From Trachythela sp. YZ-2020 (lineage: Eukaryota > Cnidaria > Anthozoa > Malacalcyonacea > Clavulariidae), in assembly GCA_016169945.1 (NCBI GenBank), contig JADLSH010000369.1, forward strand, positions 3,906,001 to 3,970,000: 64,000 bases of DNA. Reading direction: 5' to 3'. The translations under genes were made by a program, and so were the position numbers. Under the pieces are notes generated by a model. That model made no database searches, had not been told where the DNA came from, and worked only from the letters and a program-made list of their open reading frames with translations. Positions 46,701 to 57,700 of this stretch are shown here, piece after piece. The number at the start of each line of letters is the position of its first letter. The first letter of the stretch is position 1.

Positions 46701-49700
46701 AAAAATCATCTTCGTTATGATCAACGGCATTAATCGCATCTTTAAAACTAACAATTGAAAACCATTATCAATTAGAAGAAATGCTACTTAAAATGCATGA
46801 TCTATATCTATTCAAATCGAGAAAGGTCATTTTAAAATGGTAGGAATTGAGTCAAAAGTACTGTATGGTGACTCAAATTAAAAACAGTCATTGTCATAAA
46901 ATATATTGAAATACCTTTTCTTTAACTCTTCCTGTTCCTCTACATAAGTTAATGATGGCTGCAAAAGAAATGAATTCATTTCAATACATAATTTTGATAG
47001 AAAAACATCCTCACAGCACATATGTATTTCATGGAATAATACAACTGCCAATGATTATACTAAATAGAACACCTGAAAAGAAAAAAGGTGTAGCCAGTAC
47101 AGTACTATAAATTATAGTTATCAACCTCCATAGACTAGTCTGCACAAGTAAATGAAATATATCACACTGCCCTTCTCTAAATCCCTGACGTTGTAAATCT
47201 TTAATGCTTATATTAAACGGTGGCGCGGTCGTCAGGGCAAGCGCCTTTCACCTCTGAGTTCGTGGGTTCGATTCTCGCAACGGACTGATGTGAAAAGAGT
47301 CGGTCAACGCTCTGCCGAAAGTCGTGGGTTTTCTCCGGGCACTCCGGTTTCCTCCCACAGGGAAAGTTGACAGGGTGGGTTAGGATAAACACAGTTAAGA
47401 AAGTAATATCACAATCGTTGTAATTCACATGTAAATTTGCGCTATAATAGAAATGTTAATCGTTAATCGCTAAACAAAATCTCAGTAAAGGTAAATAACT
47501 AACAGTACCTGGCCATTTACATGTTGCTCTTCATCATCATCATCATCCACAAAAGCTTCACTAAAACAAAACAAAACAGAAAACAATGTTCGCTCTAGCT
47601 TGGACTTCATCATTCGTCAATCAAAAAATCACTCAACTAAATTATCTAATAAGATAACCACCATGACAATGATGACATTCCAATTTTACCTTCCTTTCTT
47701 GAGAAGCCGTTCTCTTTCATAATCTTTAAGGTAAACTGGCTTGGCTCGTTTTTCTGACTTTTCATGTTCCGCATTTATGTCTTTATCTGTCAACAATATG
47801 ATGTACAGTATATAAATGTGACTTCTTGACTTTTTAAAAATTTTGAAACTATTCAACAGATAAGCATGTGAAGCTATTAATAATCAAAACTTAACCATAA
47901 AATATACTAATTTAGTCTTGCCATTTCATCTGTAAGCTGATCATAATACAACACACTAGTCTATTACACCTTACAAGCTACTATATTAAGTACAATCGAG
48001 TAGACCTACAACGCTCTGCTATTTCACATTTACTGTAACTATTTTGATCAAGTAAACAAATTGTAATATTAAACTGTAACACTTGCCGTCTGAATAGAAT
48101 TTTGAATCCTTATTATATATCTTAGGGTCTTTGTTCTTGATAAGTGCAAGCGTCTTGAGGAAGTCTCTTTCCTTCTCCGTATTAAGCTCCTAAATACAGA
48201 CGAAAACAAGATTTCTATATAGTTGCTGCATTAACGCTAAACTGAAAAAGGACGTGTGCGATGACATTAGTATGATCACCAAAAGACGATTTCAAACATT
48301 TTCTTTTTTAATATGTTAAAACACTCTTGGAAAACTTGAAATTTTGTGAGGAAACTTGCCCACAGATTGTTTTCTTAACTTTAATTCCCTCAAATGAATA
48401 TTAGGGAATTTCATTTAATAAAGGGTCTAGATAGAATTGTTGAAAAAAAGGGAAAGTACACGGTTAAACTGCCGTTTTAAAATTATAATACTTCATTATC
48501 TAGATTTATAAACTGTACAGCAGTATAATTAATGAATTAATGTACTCTCTTATGTACACATATTTGGTAACCCCTATTTTTTTAATTTTATCATGGAAAC
48601 AACGCATAAAGTCACATGCGTAGATGTAAAATGTTTTTCAGATTACCTTGGCATCTTCATCTTCAGACTCACTCGTACTTTCTGAATCTTCATCATTTTC
48701 TCCATATTTATCCTTCACTAAAACCATCCAAATTTGTAAAACGCTAAAGTACTGCTCAGAATAACCTATTAATGCCGCGTTCGCGTTTCGTTCCATATTG
48801 CATTTTTGGATTATACTTTCAGAACGCGTTCGAGGATACGTTTGGAACGCGTTCGATAAGAAATACGGAACGCGTTTCATTACGTGATTGGAACGCGTTC
48901 GATTTTCTGTTGGGAATGCGCTCGATTATGGAACGTGTTCGATAATGCGTTCGAAATGCGTGTGACTATGCCCCTGCAACGTGTTCCCAAATGCAGGGTT
49001 AAACAGGTAAAAGGTAATCAAATCATGAGTTAATACGAACAATCTCAAAATATAAATAATACAGTTGCCACCACTTATATGCAAGCCACATATGCAAAAG
49101 TCGCTTATAAATATGCAAAGATTTTGGGAATCCAAAACCAAACCTTCAGAAAATTAGTCCTTTTAATCCGCTTATATGCAAAATTGCAAACTGCTTATAT
49201 GCAAAAGTCGTTTACATGCAAAAGAAAAATTGAACATTTTGCGTTAAAGTCGCTTATATGCAAAGAAAAATTTTCAAATGTTGCCAAAAAGCAAACATTA
49301 ATTGATTGTTATTTCCAAAAATAAGAACAGTTACCTGGTATATTTTTAGTTTATTGATTAAGTACAATTTTAGAAAGCTGTTGTCACATGTTGCCGAGTT
49401 GAAACTGGCTTTGGTATTTTTATCATTTTGTATTATGCTAATAGATTTTGCTGGATGCGCGTCCTGGGAATGAATCCGCTTATATGCAAAAATTGAGTTG
49501 GCAAAAAGGATATGCATATAAGCGGCGGTGACTGTATATAGATTGTATTGAAAAATGCATGTTGCCTCTAAAATAAGATTGATTGGTCCACAATTGGGTA
49601 GGGAGGAGGGGTCAAAGCAGAACAAGCCTGTGATTATGTCAGATGACAATACCCGGCGTGTGCAATTGATGAAATCGATAATCAATAAAATCGATATCAA

Positions 49701-51266
49701 TTAATATCAATCGATATCAATTAATCGATTGATATTGAAAATCGATGAACAATCGATGGTGAAGGTTTTTGTGACCTTATTGATTGGTATCGATTATCAA
49801 TAGCACTCAATAGACTAATTGCGTTCGATTGGTATTGATTATCAATAACAATCGATGAACTAACAGTGTTCGATTGGTATTCTCGACCATGCCAAAAAAT
49901 TGCGGTCATATAGTATTTGTGTGCTACCCCTAATGCCGCGGGTGATAAGCTAGAAGAGATCTAACACTGTGAGCAAAGGCCGAAGGTTTGTCTGTTTAAC
50001 ACCGTTACACAAACACGGTTATTCAAACATCGTTTCGGCTGCCAGACAACCTTCTGTATACCACCTTATTCAACTTTCTGTTAAATCTATTTCTGCTAAT
50101 ATTTTTTCGTATGAATTAATACAGCTACCCTGTATACAATCGTTGGACAACATCAATGTCCAGAAGAAAATATTCCCAGTAAAAAGTTATTTTATTTTCA
50201 TGATATTCCCACAATGTTATGCCGAAGCTGACTATGCCGAAGACCAATGAACATATATGCATGCTCGCTTTAATATGAAAGCAATTTTAAGTTTAATAAG
50301 CCAAAGTAGATGTAAAACGATATCCATACTTATATTGTGTATTAAAGTGCTATACACATTCTCGCTATTAATTTGGTAAGGTGTGAGATTTACACGATTT
50401 TCATCAACTTTAACTGCAAAGGTACATTCATGATATCCTTTCACAACAACGTTGCGAATAACTAATTGTACGTCTTGACTTTCTTGACTTGTATGTACGT
50501 TATCTGGTTAAGTTGTCAGTTGTGTATCTCCCTTAAAAGTTGAAGATTGCAAACTGTGTGATATTGACCGCAATAAATATAATAGGATATATTAGCTGTC
50601 ACCACTATTGTCTCGTCGTCTTTGGTCGTATTTCCGGTGAAGCTTATATAATTATAAACCTTTATCTTTTTGTTGTCAGTTCTTCTATAAATTCTTAAGT
50701 TCTCTAAGTCGTTTGTTAATTTCATGTTGGTTTTTCCTTTTTCAATTGACACAAAGATAGATACAAACGGAACATTTTAATAGGGTGGGTGAGATTGACA
50801 TTACCAAATTTGCCTTATTAGCCACAGCCGCACAGGCAGATTTGTCATTTACACAATATCAGCTAGACCGGGAATTTAAAAAATCGATGAAATCGATACC
50901 AATCGATGAATATCGATTGACAAACGGGCTGAATTTTGTGACTATCGATTGGTCATCGATTGGCAAATACCAATCGATATCAATTAATTAATTGGTATTG
51001 ATTGATATCGATTGATCGATTGGCTTTCCGATCATCGATTTTCATCGATTGCACACGCCGGGGACAATAGGTCTCCTTTATTTTATGTTTAAAATTGTTT
51101 TCGGTACAAATCAATCAACATTTACATAATTTTATTCAGTATATATCCAACTGATATGGTACTTACATCTATTTAGTTCAGCTTTCTCACTTCGTTTTTG
51201 AAATTTAGCAGCATATGTCTTATTTACTTTTAAAACACAATCTTCGTACTCCATTCCACCCGCCAT
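43708..51266 (-). CDS. KRI1: KRI1 homologue, upstream part (exons 1-12a)
   Basis: Exons: 51266-51167 (ATG), 48717-48647, 48189-48087, 47786-47690, 47560-47509, 46958-46915, 46747-46669, 46087-46016, 45647-45544, 45051-45012, 44785-44708, 43765-43708. All join in phase. The product starts MAGGMEYEDCVLKVNKTYAA, then AELNRLKDKYGEN, DPKIYNKDSKFYSD, KPVYLKDYERERLLKKG, SLTYVEEQEELKK, LWSDPNLDDKEKFLRNFIL, and FERKHNFRYEEPDA, matching the KRI1 family block by block. The intron after 48087 uses a GC donor (GGCAAGT). Exon 12 is cut after 58 bases by the Polinton-like element, which adds Lys and a TAG stop. This haplotype would therefore encode a truncated KRI1 lacking the conserved C-terminal domain. 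Confidence 0.93.
47219..47440 (+). mobile_element. tRNA-derived SINE in a KRI1 intron
   Basis: GGTGGCGCGGTCGTCAGGGC (box A region) and GTGGGTTCGATTC (box B) form a tRNA-like head at 47219-47285. The body contains GGTTTTCTCCGGGCACTCCG and GTTTCCTCCCAC, a conserved-looking central motif, then an AT-rich tail. It lies on the strand opposite to KRI1. Confidence 0.8.
48776..48985. repeat. GAACGCGTTCGA palindrome cluster
   Basis: Around eight copies of GGAACGCGTTCGAT or close variants occur in 200 bp of KRI1 intron 1. The core AACGCGTT is a palindrome with two CpGs. A related block is at 53590-53940 in PIGG intron 2. Confidence 0.75.
49063..49534. mobile_element. 472-bp TA-flanked element with GCTTATATGC repeats
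   Basis: CAGTTGCCACCACTTATATGC at the left and GCATATAAGCGGCGGTGACTG at the right form inverted ends flanked by TA, as in Tc1/mariner/pogo elements. CGCTTATATGCAAA recurs about six times inside, in both orientations near the ends. No transposase frame. Confidence 0.75.
49652..51062. mobile_element. 1.4-kb inverted-repeat element with ATCGAT-rich ends
   Basis: CCCGGCGTGTGCAATTGATG at the left matches inverted CATCGATTGCACACGCCGGG at the right. GACAATA directly flanks both sides. About 230 bp at the left and 180 bp at the right are packed with ATCGAT and ATTGATTATC variants. The middle has no convincing gene. It sits in KRI1 intron 1, just upstream of exon 1. Confidence 0.75.
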
Positions 51267-51789
51267 CTTGAATTACCATGCCTCTACTTCATGTAACAGC
51301 AGTGGCAGAGGTAATCAGAGCAATCACTTTCAAAGATTTATCCCTAAAACAAGGAATTTTGCATAAATGCAGGAGGATTTTTCTCAGAAACAACCAGAAA
51401 CTCAAAGGTTTGAGGATATTTAAATATTTTTCAGGAATTAGAAAGACTCCAAAAAAGACCTAATATTGTTAATGTTAACTGATTTTAAAATGCGCTTGAT
51501 ATCTGTCTTAACTGCCCTCAAAGTGCAGGAAATGTCATTATGATTATCCCAGGTCCCCACTGCCAAATATTAATGAATCACATTGGCAGCACAGTGACTC
51601 TAAGTATTTACTTTATATACGATTTTTTTGTAAATTGCCCAACTTTTGTGTTTTTATCTTGTTGAATTTCAAAGTTACAAAATACAATAATTATGTGATT
51701 ACAGAATTCTTTTGAAAACTAAGGATTTTCGTAACCTTTGTCAAGGAATCTCGAGTCATGGTTGTTGTTATAATATATCGCAGGCTCCA
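51267..51789. promoter_or_regulatory. Bidirectional KRI1/PIGG promoter region
   Basis: The start codons of KRI1 (minus, 51266) and PIGG (plus, 51790) are 523 bp apart in head-to-head orientation, with no repeat between them. Both 5' UTRs and promoters must fit here unless there are upstream non-coding exons. I see no confident TATA or initiator. Confidence 0.6.
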
Positions 51790-54700
51790 ATGGCGGCCAA
51801 GCGACTTGTGCTATATTTTCTTCTTTTTTGTCAAATTTCTGGCATTGCAATATTTCTGAAAGGGTTTTTTCCTCTAAAGAAAAATTCCCCAGGATTTTCC
51901 ACAAGGAATTTGAATGGTTCTATCGTGCATAGTAAATTTGATCGTCTGATTATAGTCATGATTGATGCACTCAGAGCAGACTTTGTTTTTGGAAATAATA
52001 GTTTAATGAGTTTCACCAAGGAGTTAATTGCTCATGGTGATTCTTATAGGTAGGTATCTGTCTTGTACCCAGGTGGCATGGTTCGTGGCATGGTTAGCGG
52101 GCCAGCCCGCTTTGTCCTGGCCCGCTTTGTGAGATCTCATCATGTAATTGATTTTATTGTAAAAATTACTATGGACAAGTGGGCTGGTCTGGTTCTTGAG
52201 ATCTCTCTTCAAAAAGGCGAGATCTTGCATACCGGGATGAAAATTTCCCCATATAAACACTCACTAACCTGGCCAACCCGGTTGCCAGGATGAAAGTTCA
52301 AAGAGACGCCGCCGCCAATTTGTCTGCGAGCTATTTTAAGGACTGTCTAAACAATGTCAAAGGTTAAAACAACAAAATTTTCTCATATAAACACAAGACA
52401 AATTCATCCCGCTTACCGGGCTGGCTCTGTTAGTGAGGCAGCCCGCCTTCCATATAAACACACCCTCAGACTGGTGAGCTCAGATATCAATTCTAAACTG
52501 CATGTTCTCCCTAGAAGTTTTGTCCAACATGGGCCAATCCCTTATTATTGGACAGGGCATGTAAATATATAGAATGTGTGGTGCCAGTGTGGGTAGAGTA
52601 TAGCAAATATACGGCAGTTGACTGTTGTGTAAAACTACCTGAAAACAGTCAACCGCCGTATACGTACATATATGTACATGAAGAAAGCCTGCAGTGTATC
52701 AATCCGGAAGCACTTTTATCACATACAACTGAGATGAAATTATAATCACTGACAACTGAGTATTGCAGGAATCTGTCGCATCTGTCACAGCAACCTCATT
52801 CCCAGGCTCTTCCCTCTTGTGGAGGAAAGACCCTGGTAGGAGCTGGTCATGTGATCTGCTAAAATCTAGCAGATTTTTAATTAGTGTTCATTTGTGTCAT
52901 TTTGGGGAAGGGTGGAAAGGACTAGCTGACCTCTGCTAGGTATATAGTTTTGTTAACCTCATCCCCAGCAAAATGACATAACAACTCTAATTATAAATCT
53001 GCTAGATTTTAGCAGATCACGTGGCCAGTTCCACCAGGGTCTTTCCTCCACAAGAGAGAAGAGCCTGGGAATGAGGTTGCTGTCACAGAGGTGAAAAGCA
53101 CGTGCACCAACCCTTGTGCCACCTACACTCTCATGCAACTTTTACGAGACTGCTCAAAATAACTACTGACTCTAGTATTTCAGTCCCAAACAAAACCTTT
53201 CAGGCAAGTTTCATCACACAACCCACAGAGCTGGTCAAATTAATTTTAGGCTGATCCACACAAATATTTGTTTACCAATTTTTTAACCTCTTCAATTAGT
53301 TTCCAGGCTCACTCCAATCCTCCAACTGTGACTATGCCACGTATAAAGGTATAAAAAAGTTGTTTAGATAAAATTAAGAATTAATTGAGCATCTAACAAT
53401 TTTAGTTATCATGTAAACATATGGATATTATGATTTTGTAGATGGGCATTATATGCAAGGCCTTCTTTTCGTAGGTCATTATATGATGGATATTGTTTGG
53501 AAGTTGGTGTACGCTAGTGCTCGCCCTGAGGCTAAACTTTGTTTTTGTCTGTACACTACTGCTCAGAAGTAGCTGGATGCTCAGCTGCGCTCGTCTTTGC
53601 ATTCAGGACGCGTTCAAGGAAGCGTTCCGGAAATCGTCTTTATCCTCAAAGGCGATTCCGAAGGCTTTTCTCGCACATATCGGATATCTCTGCCATTTCA
53701 GACATTTCAATCTGGTCAGAAATGTATTAAAACTTCAATGCAACGATTAACGTCGGAAAACAGCAATACATTCCAGACTGTGCCGCACTACTCAAGATTT
53801 GAAATCTGAGTGCATGAAACTGTTCCAGAACGCATCAATGTGGCGTTCTGGAACGCGTTAGGGACGCATTATCGAACGCATTCGTATTTGCAACGCAAAT
53901 TTAAACTGATTTAGAACAATGTTCAGAACGTGTTTTTCTTTGGGGCAATTTACGTGAAAAAGACAACTGAACTGTCTTACAATGCATCTTTTCTTTAAGG
54001 CAATCACGACTGGAACTATTCCTGGCTTTATTGATGTCATATTAAATGTTGATTCGAAAGAATTATCTGAGGATAACTTTGTTACACAGATGAAGAAATC
54101 TAAAAAAAAGATTGTCTTCTTCGGTGATGATACTTGGATTAGATTATTTCCAAATCATTTTATAAGACACGATGGAACAACTTCGTTCTTTGTAACGGAT
54201 TATACTGAGGTACAGCACACATATTTATCAATGGTGTTTTTGTCCGTCGTTAATCGATGAGGACCACTATTGTCATCCCGCGTGTAGCTTCTTGTTCATG
54301 TGGTTCTGTATATCCGAAGCATCAACCAGAAACATGTTGCCTTTTAAGTAATTGTAGAACTGTGACAAATGTAATATTGGCGAATATACATTTCTGATTC
54401 TAGATTCCCCCAGCCCCCACGTTGCCCCCCTCCCATTTAGAAGGGTGGTATGATATTCCCATAACAAAACTCTTGCATTTGTACTGAAAGCGCAGTCCCT
54501 TTTAATGGGATATATCAAAAATTGTGGCTGACATTTCTTGATATTACGCCCCAGAGACTCAGGAATACGAACATTTTCTGGGGTAGGACCCCCCTACAAG
54601 TCCGCACAACTCCCTGGGCCCCCATTTACTCCTCCTTCTTAGGTCCCTTTTCCATCATCCCCCTGCCCCCACCACTGACGATGGCCATGCAATGGACCCT

Positions 54701-57700
54701 TTGAACTTAGTAAAATGCCTTCATTCGTTCTCGATTCAATATATCCACCGGATAGTTTTTTTTTGTAAAATGTCTGAAAAGCTGTGAAACTACGGATCTG
54801 AACTTCACAATAAATATAAACTTTAATCTGAGTTAATTACCAGTTATAGCGCTATCTGGGCTTTATACAACCGACCCTGGACTTTAGGAATTGGATCCTA
54901 GAAATGCATGTTCAATCATGGGATACATTGTTCACGTGAAATAGTAATTAATGCCGATCTGCTATTCTTAAAATTTCCATCACTTAACGCAGTTCGAATT
55001 GCTAAACATGCAGTGCTACTGATAAAAATTCACGAGTGAGTAATCATGTTATTCTGATCTTATAAACTGATAGGTAGACAATAACGTAACTCGACACGTG
55101 GTTCCTGAACTGGATAAGAATGATTGGGATGTGATGATCTTACACTATCTTGGTTTAGATCACATTGGTCATCTGGCAGGACCAACCAGTCCACTGGTAC
55201 GACCAAAACTCAATGAGATGGATCAAATTATTGAGCTGATCTATAAAACAGCTCTTCGACAAGATCTTGAAAGAAATATCACAACATTGATTGTACTGTG
55301 TGGTGATCATGGTATGAGTGACGGTGGTAGTCATGGTGGATCATCCGCAGCAGAAACTACCACACCCTTGGTGTTTATCAGTTCATTATATGAGAGAGGA
55401 CAAGGTATAGAAATCATTCTATGACGGCGTCAATATCGTGGCTATACGAATGCAAAATATTGCTTTAAAAAATTTAAAGATCTTGCATGTATGGTTTTTA
55501 GTTGTTTTCTATAATTCTGAGATCAAAGTTTCGATCAATATTTTAAAACGAGGGCAAAGAATTCACACCGCTTCAAATTAGGGATTCGTTGAATTGTATT
55601 TCTTAAATTGAAATGTATTTATAGCATCATCTTTTTTAAAATCTTTATCATAATATTTTAAATTTTGATAGTTTTTGCTACAGTAGAAATTTCTTTACAC
55701 TTTACGTTTAAATTACCAGCCAAGGGTATACAGGTAGGTATTCCTAATAATTAAGATCCTCAAACTATTTTATCCGTCTATAATGACAGGAAAATCGTAT
55801 GAAATGAAGAGAGTAAATCAGATTGACATCACACCCACACTGGCTGTCTTGTTTGGTTTATCGATTCCAAAGAACAGGTAAGGATGTCTACTTAATGTCA
55901 GAACGTACCAACTGCAAAACCTCGACCTCTATACGTGAAGAGCAGAACAGACGTGTATATAGTATATCTCTTTCTCTATTATATAAATGTACCTCTATTT
56001 GATCGTGGCATTCTGCACAGTACAAATTCTTCATGCCCTCAGTTATTCGTTCTCGATTATATGCAGTATACAATGCAGATGCTCTCGCGCATTAGAAGTC
56101 GAGATTATGTGGTTTTGAGTTTTGACTTTCTGCATGAGGACAACCATAACTATATCAGCTTGTGGTGCTTATGTGTAAATTATGGTGGACCCATCACATC
56201 TAACATGATTACTCCTCTTGTTAAGCATTGGAATTCCTATTTCGGACCTGCTCACATGTTACTCTGTTAAAGAACGCCTGGAAGCACTCCGGATGAATGC
56301 TTTACAAATCTCTGAAGTTTATCAGTCCAATACAGATAACGAGTCAGTCGTTGATCTAGATTTAGTTGCAAGGCTACACAATGAATGGCTGAGAGACTAT
56401 GAAAAAAGAAGTCGCATTGGAATTGATCTGGATGCTCGTGCTGAGAAAATATCGAAACTTTACTATTCAGGAATGCAAGCAATGACCGAGAAGCTTACAA
56501 AATTTATGTCCTCCTACGACTTTTATGCTCTGTATATTGGGATATGGCTTCTCCTGCAGTCTTTATTGGGTTCTGTCTGTTTATATGTCAACCTTTTCCC
56601 TCAAGATTTATCGAAGTTTGTTCACGCACATATTTCTACTTTGTTAATTGTATTTTTGGTCATTGCTAATCTAACTGGCTTCATTCACGTCCACCTTTGT
56701 TCAACGCCTGGATTAGGTAATATGATAATATTTCATGATTTTCTACCATTCTACAGTATATGTACATAATATTGTCACGCTGTTGATGTCCCAAAGCCCA
56801 AATAGGGCTCCCATCATTCGGAATATATGGCAGAGAATAGCAGTATTACAGAAATTCAGCGTAGTCTAGAAAAATGCGAAGGGATCGTTGCTTTACCAAA
56901 CCGCTTACATATTACCATAACTAAATCGATAACCATATGAAATCAGGTCTTAAAATACCTAGTTTTTAATCCGGTAACTAATCACTAACTATAGAATGAA
57001 TTACTACACGTTTTATGTAAGTTCTTCCTGTATTTTGCCTGTCCTTGATCACAACATGTATACTCATAGACTGCAACTTCACCCAATTCAATATCGAAAA
57101 ATAGTTTAGTCTCGCCACAAGGTTTAGCGAAACATATATTCGCGGATCCAACAATGAGCAAAAAATGCAGTGTTTAGACAGTATAATCTCTCAGACGAAA
57201 ATGTAGCGCTCTGTAATAGAACTGCCATGCAGGAGATTGAGCTCCAGTAAAGAAGTAGCTACTGATTTATATAAAATTTCACTCTTGCATTTGCTAAATG
57301 GAAAGGTCGTTTGCAACTAACTGAACCATTTATACTATTATAATACTGAAAATAGCTGAATTATACCTAATCAATCATATCAATATTTCTTTTTTGTACA
57401 GGAACAAGTGAGGTGTTCTGTGTCTCGTCTATTCTATCTTTTTCACTGTCGTGTATTTTCATCTTATCAACTGCGATTACATTATTGGGTTTTATGTCCA
57501 TTCTTCTTAATATAATTGATTGTGGTTTGCCGTCATGGATCCACGTATCTTCCTTGGTAAAACCTAAAACCGTGACTTTTCTCACCTTCGGATTACTGCT
57601 ACATAACATAAGTTTGCTTTCCACAAGTTTTATAGAAGAAGAACATCAATCATGGTACTTCTTGACAACTTCCTATCACCTCATTTTATTATATCAAATA

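Noticed and set aside
51278..51463. 61-codon frame in the KRI1/PIGG intergenic region
   Set aside because: No motif, and it occupies the promoter region between two well-supported start codons.
52605..52665. Hairpin ATACGGC(A)GTTGACTGTT with its inverse
   Set aside because: Short and imperfect, single copy, in an intron; not enough to call a structured RNA.
53493..53809. Small overlapping frames in PIGG intron 2
   Set aside because: All coincide with the GAACGCG-rich repeat block and have no protein features.
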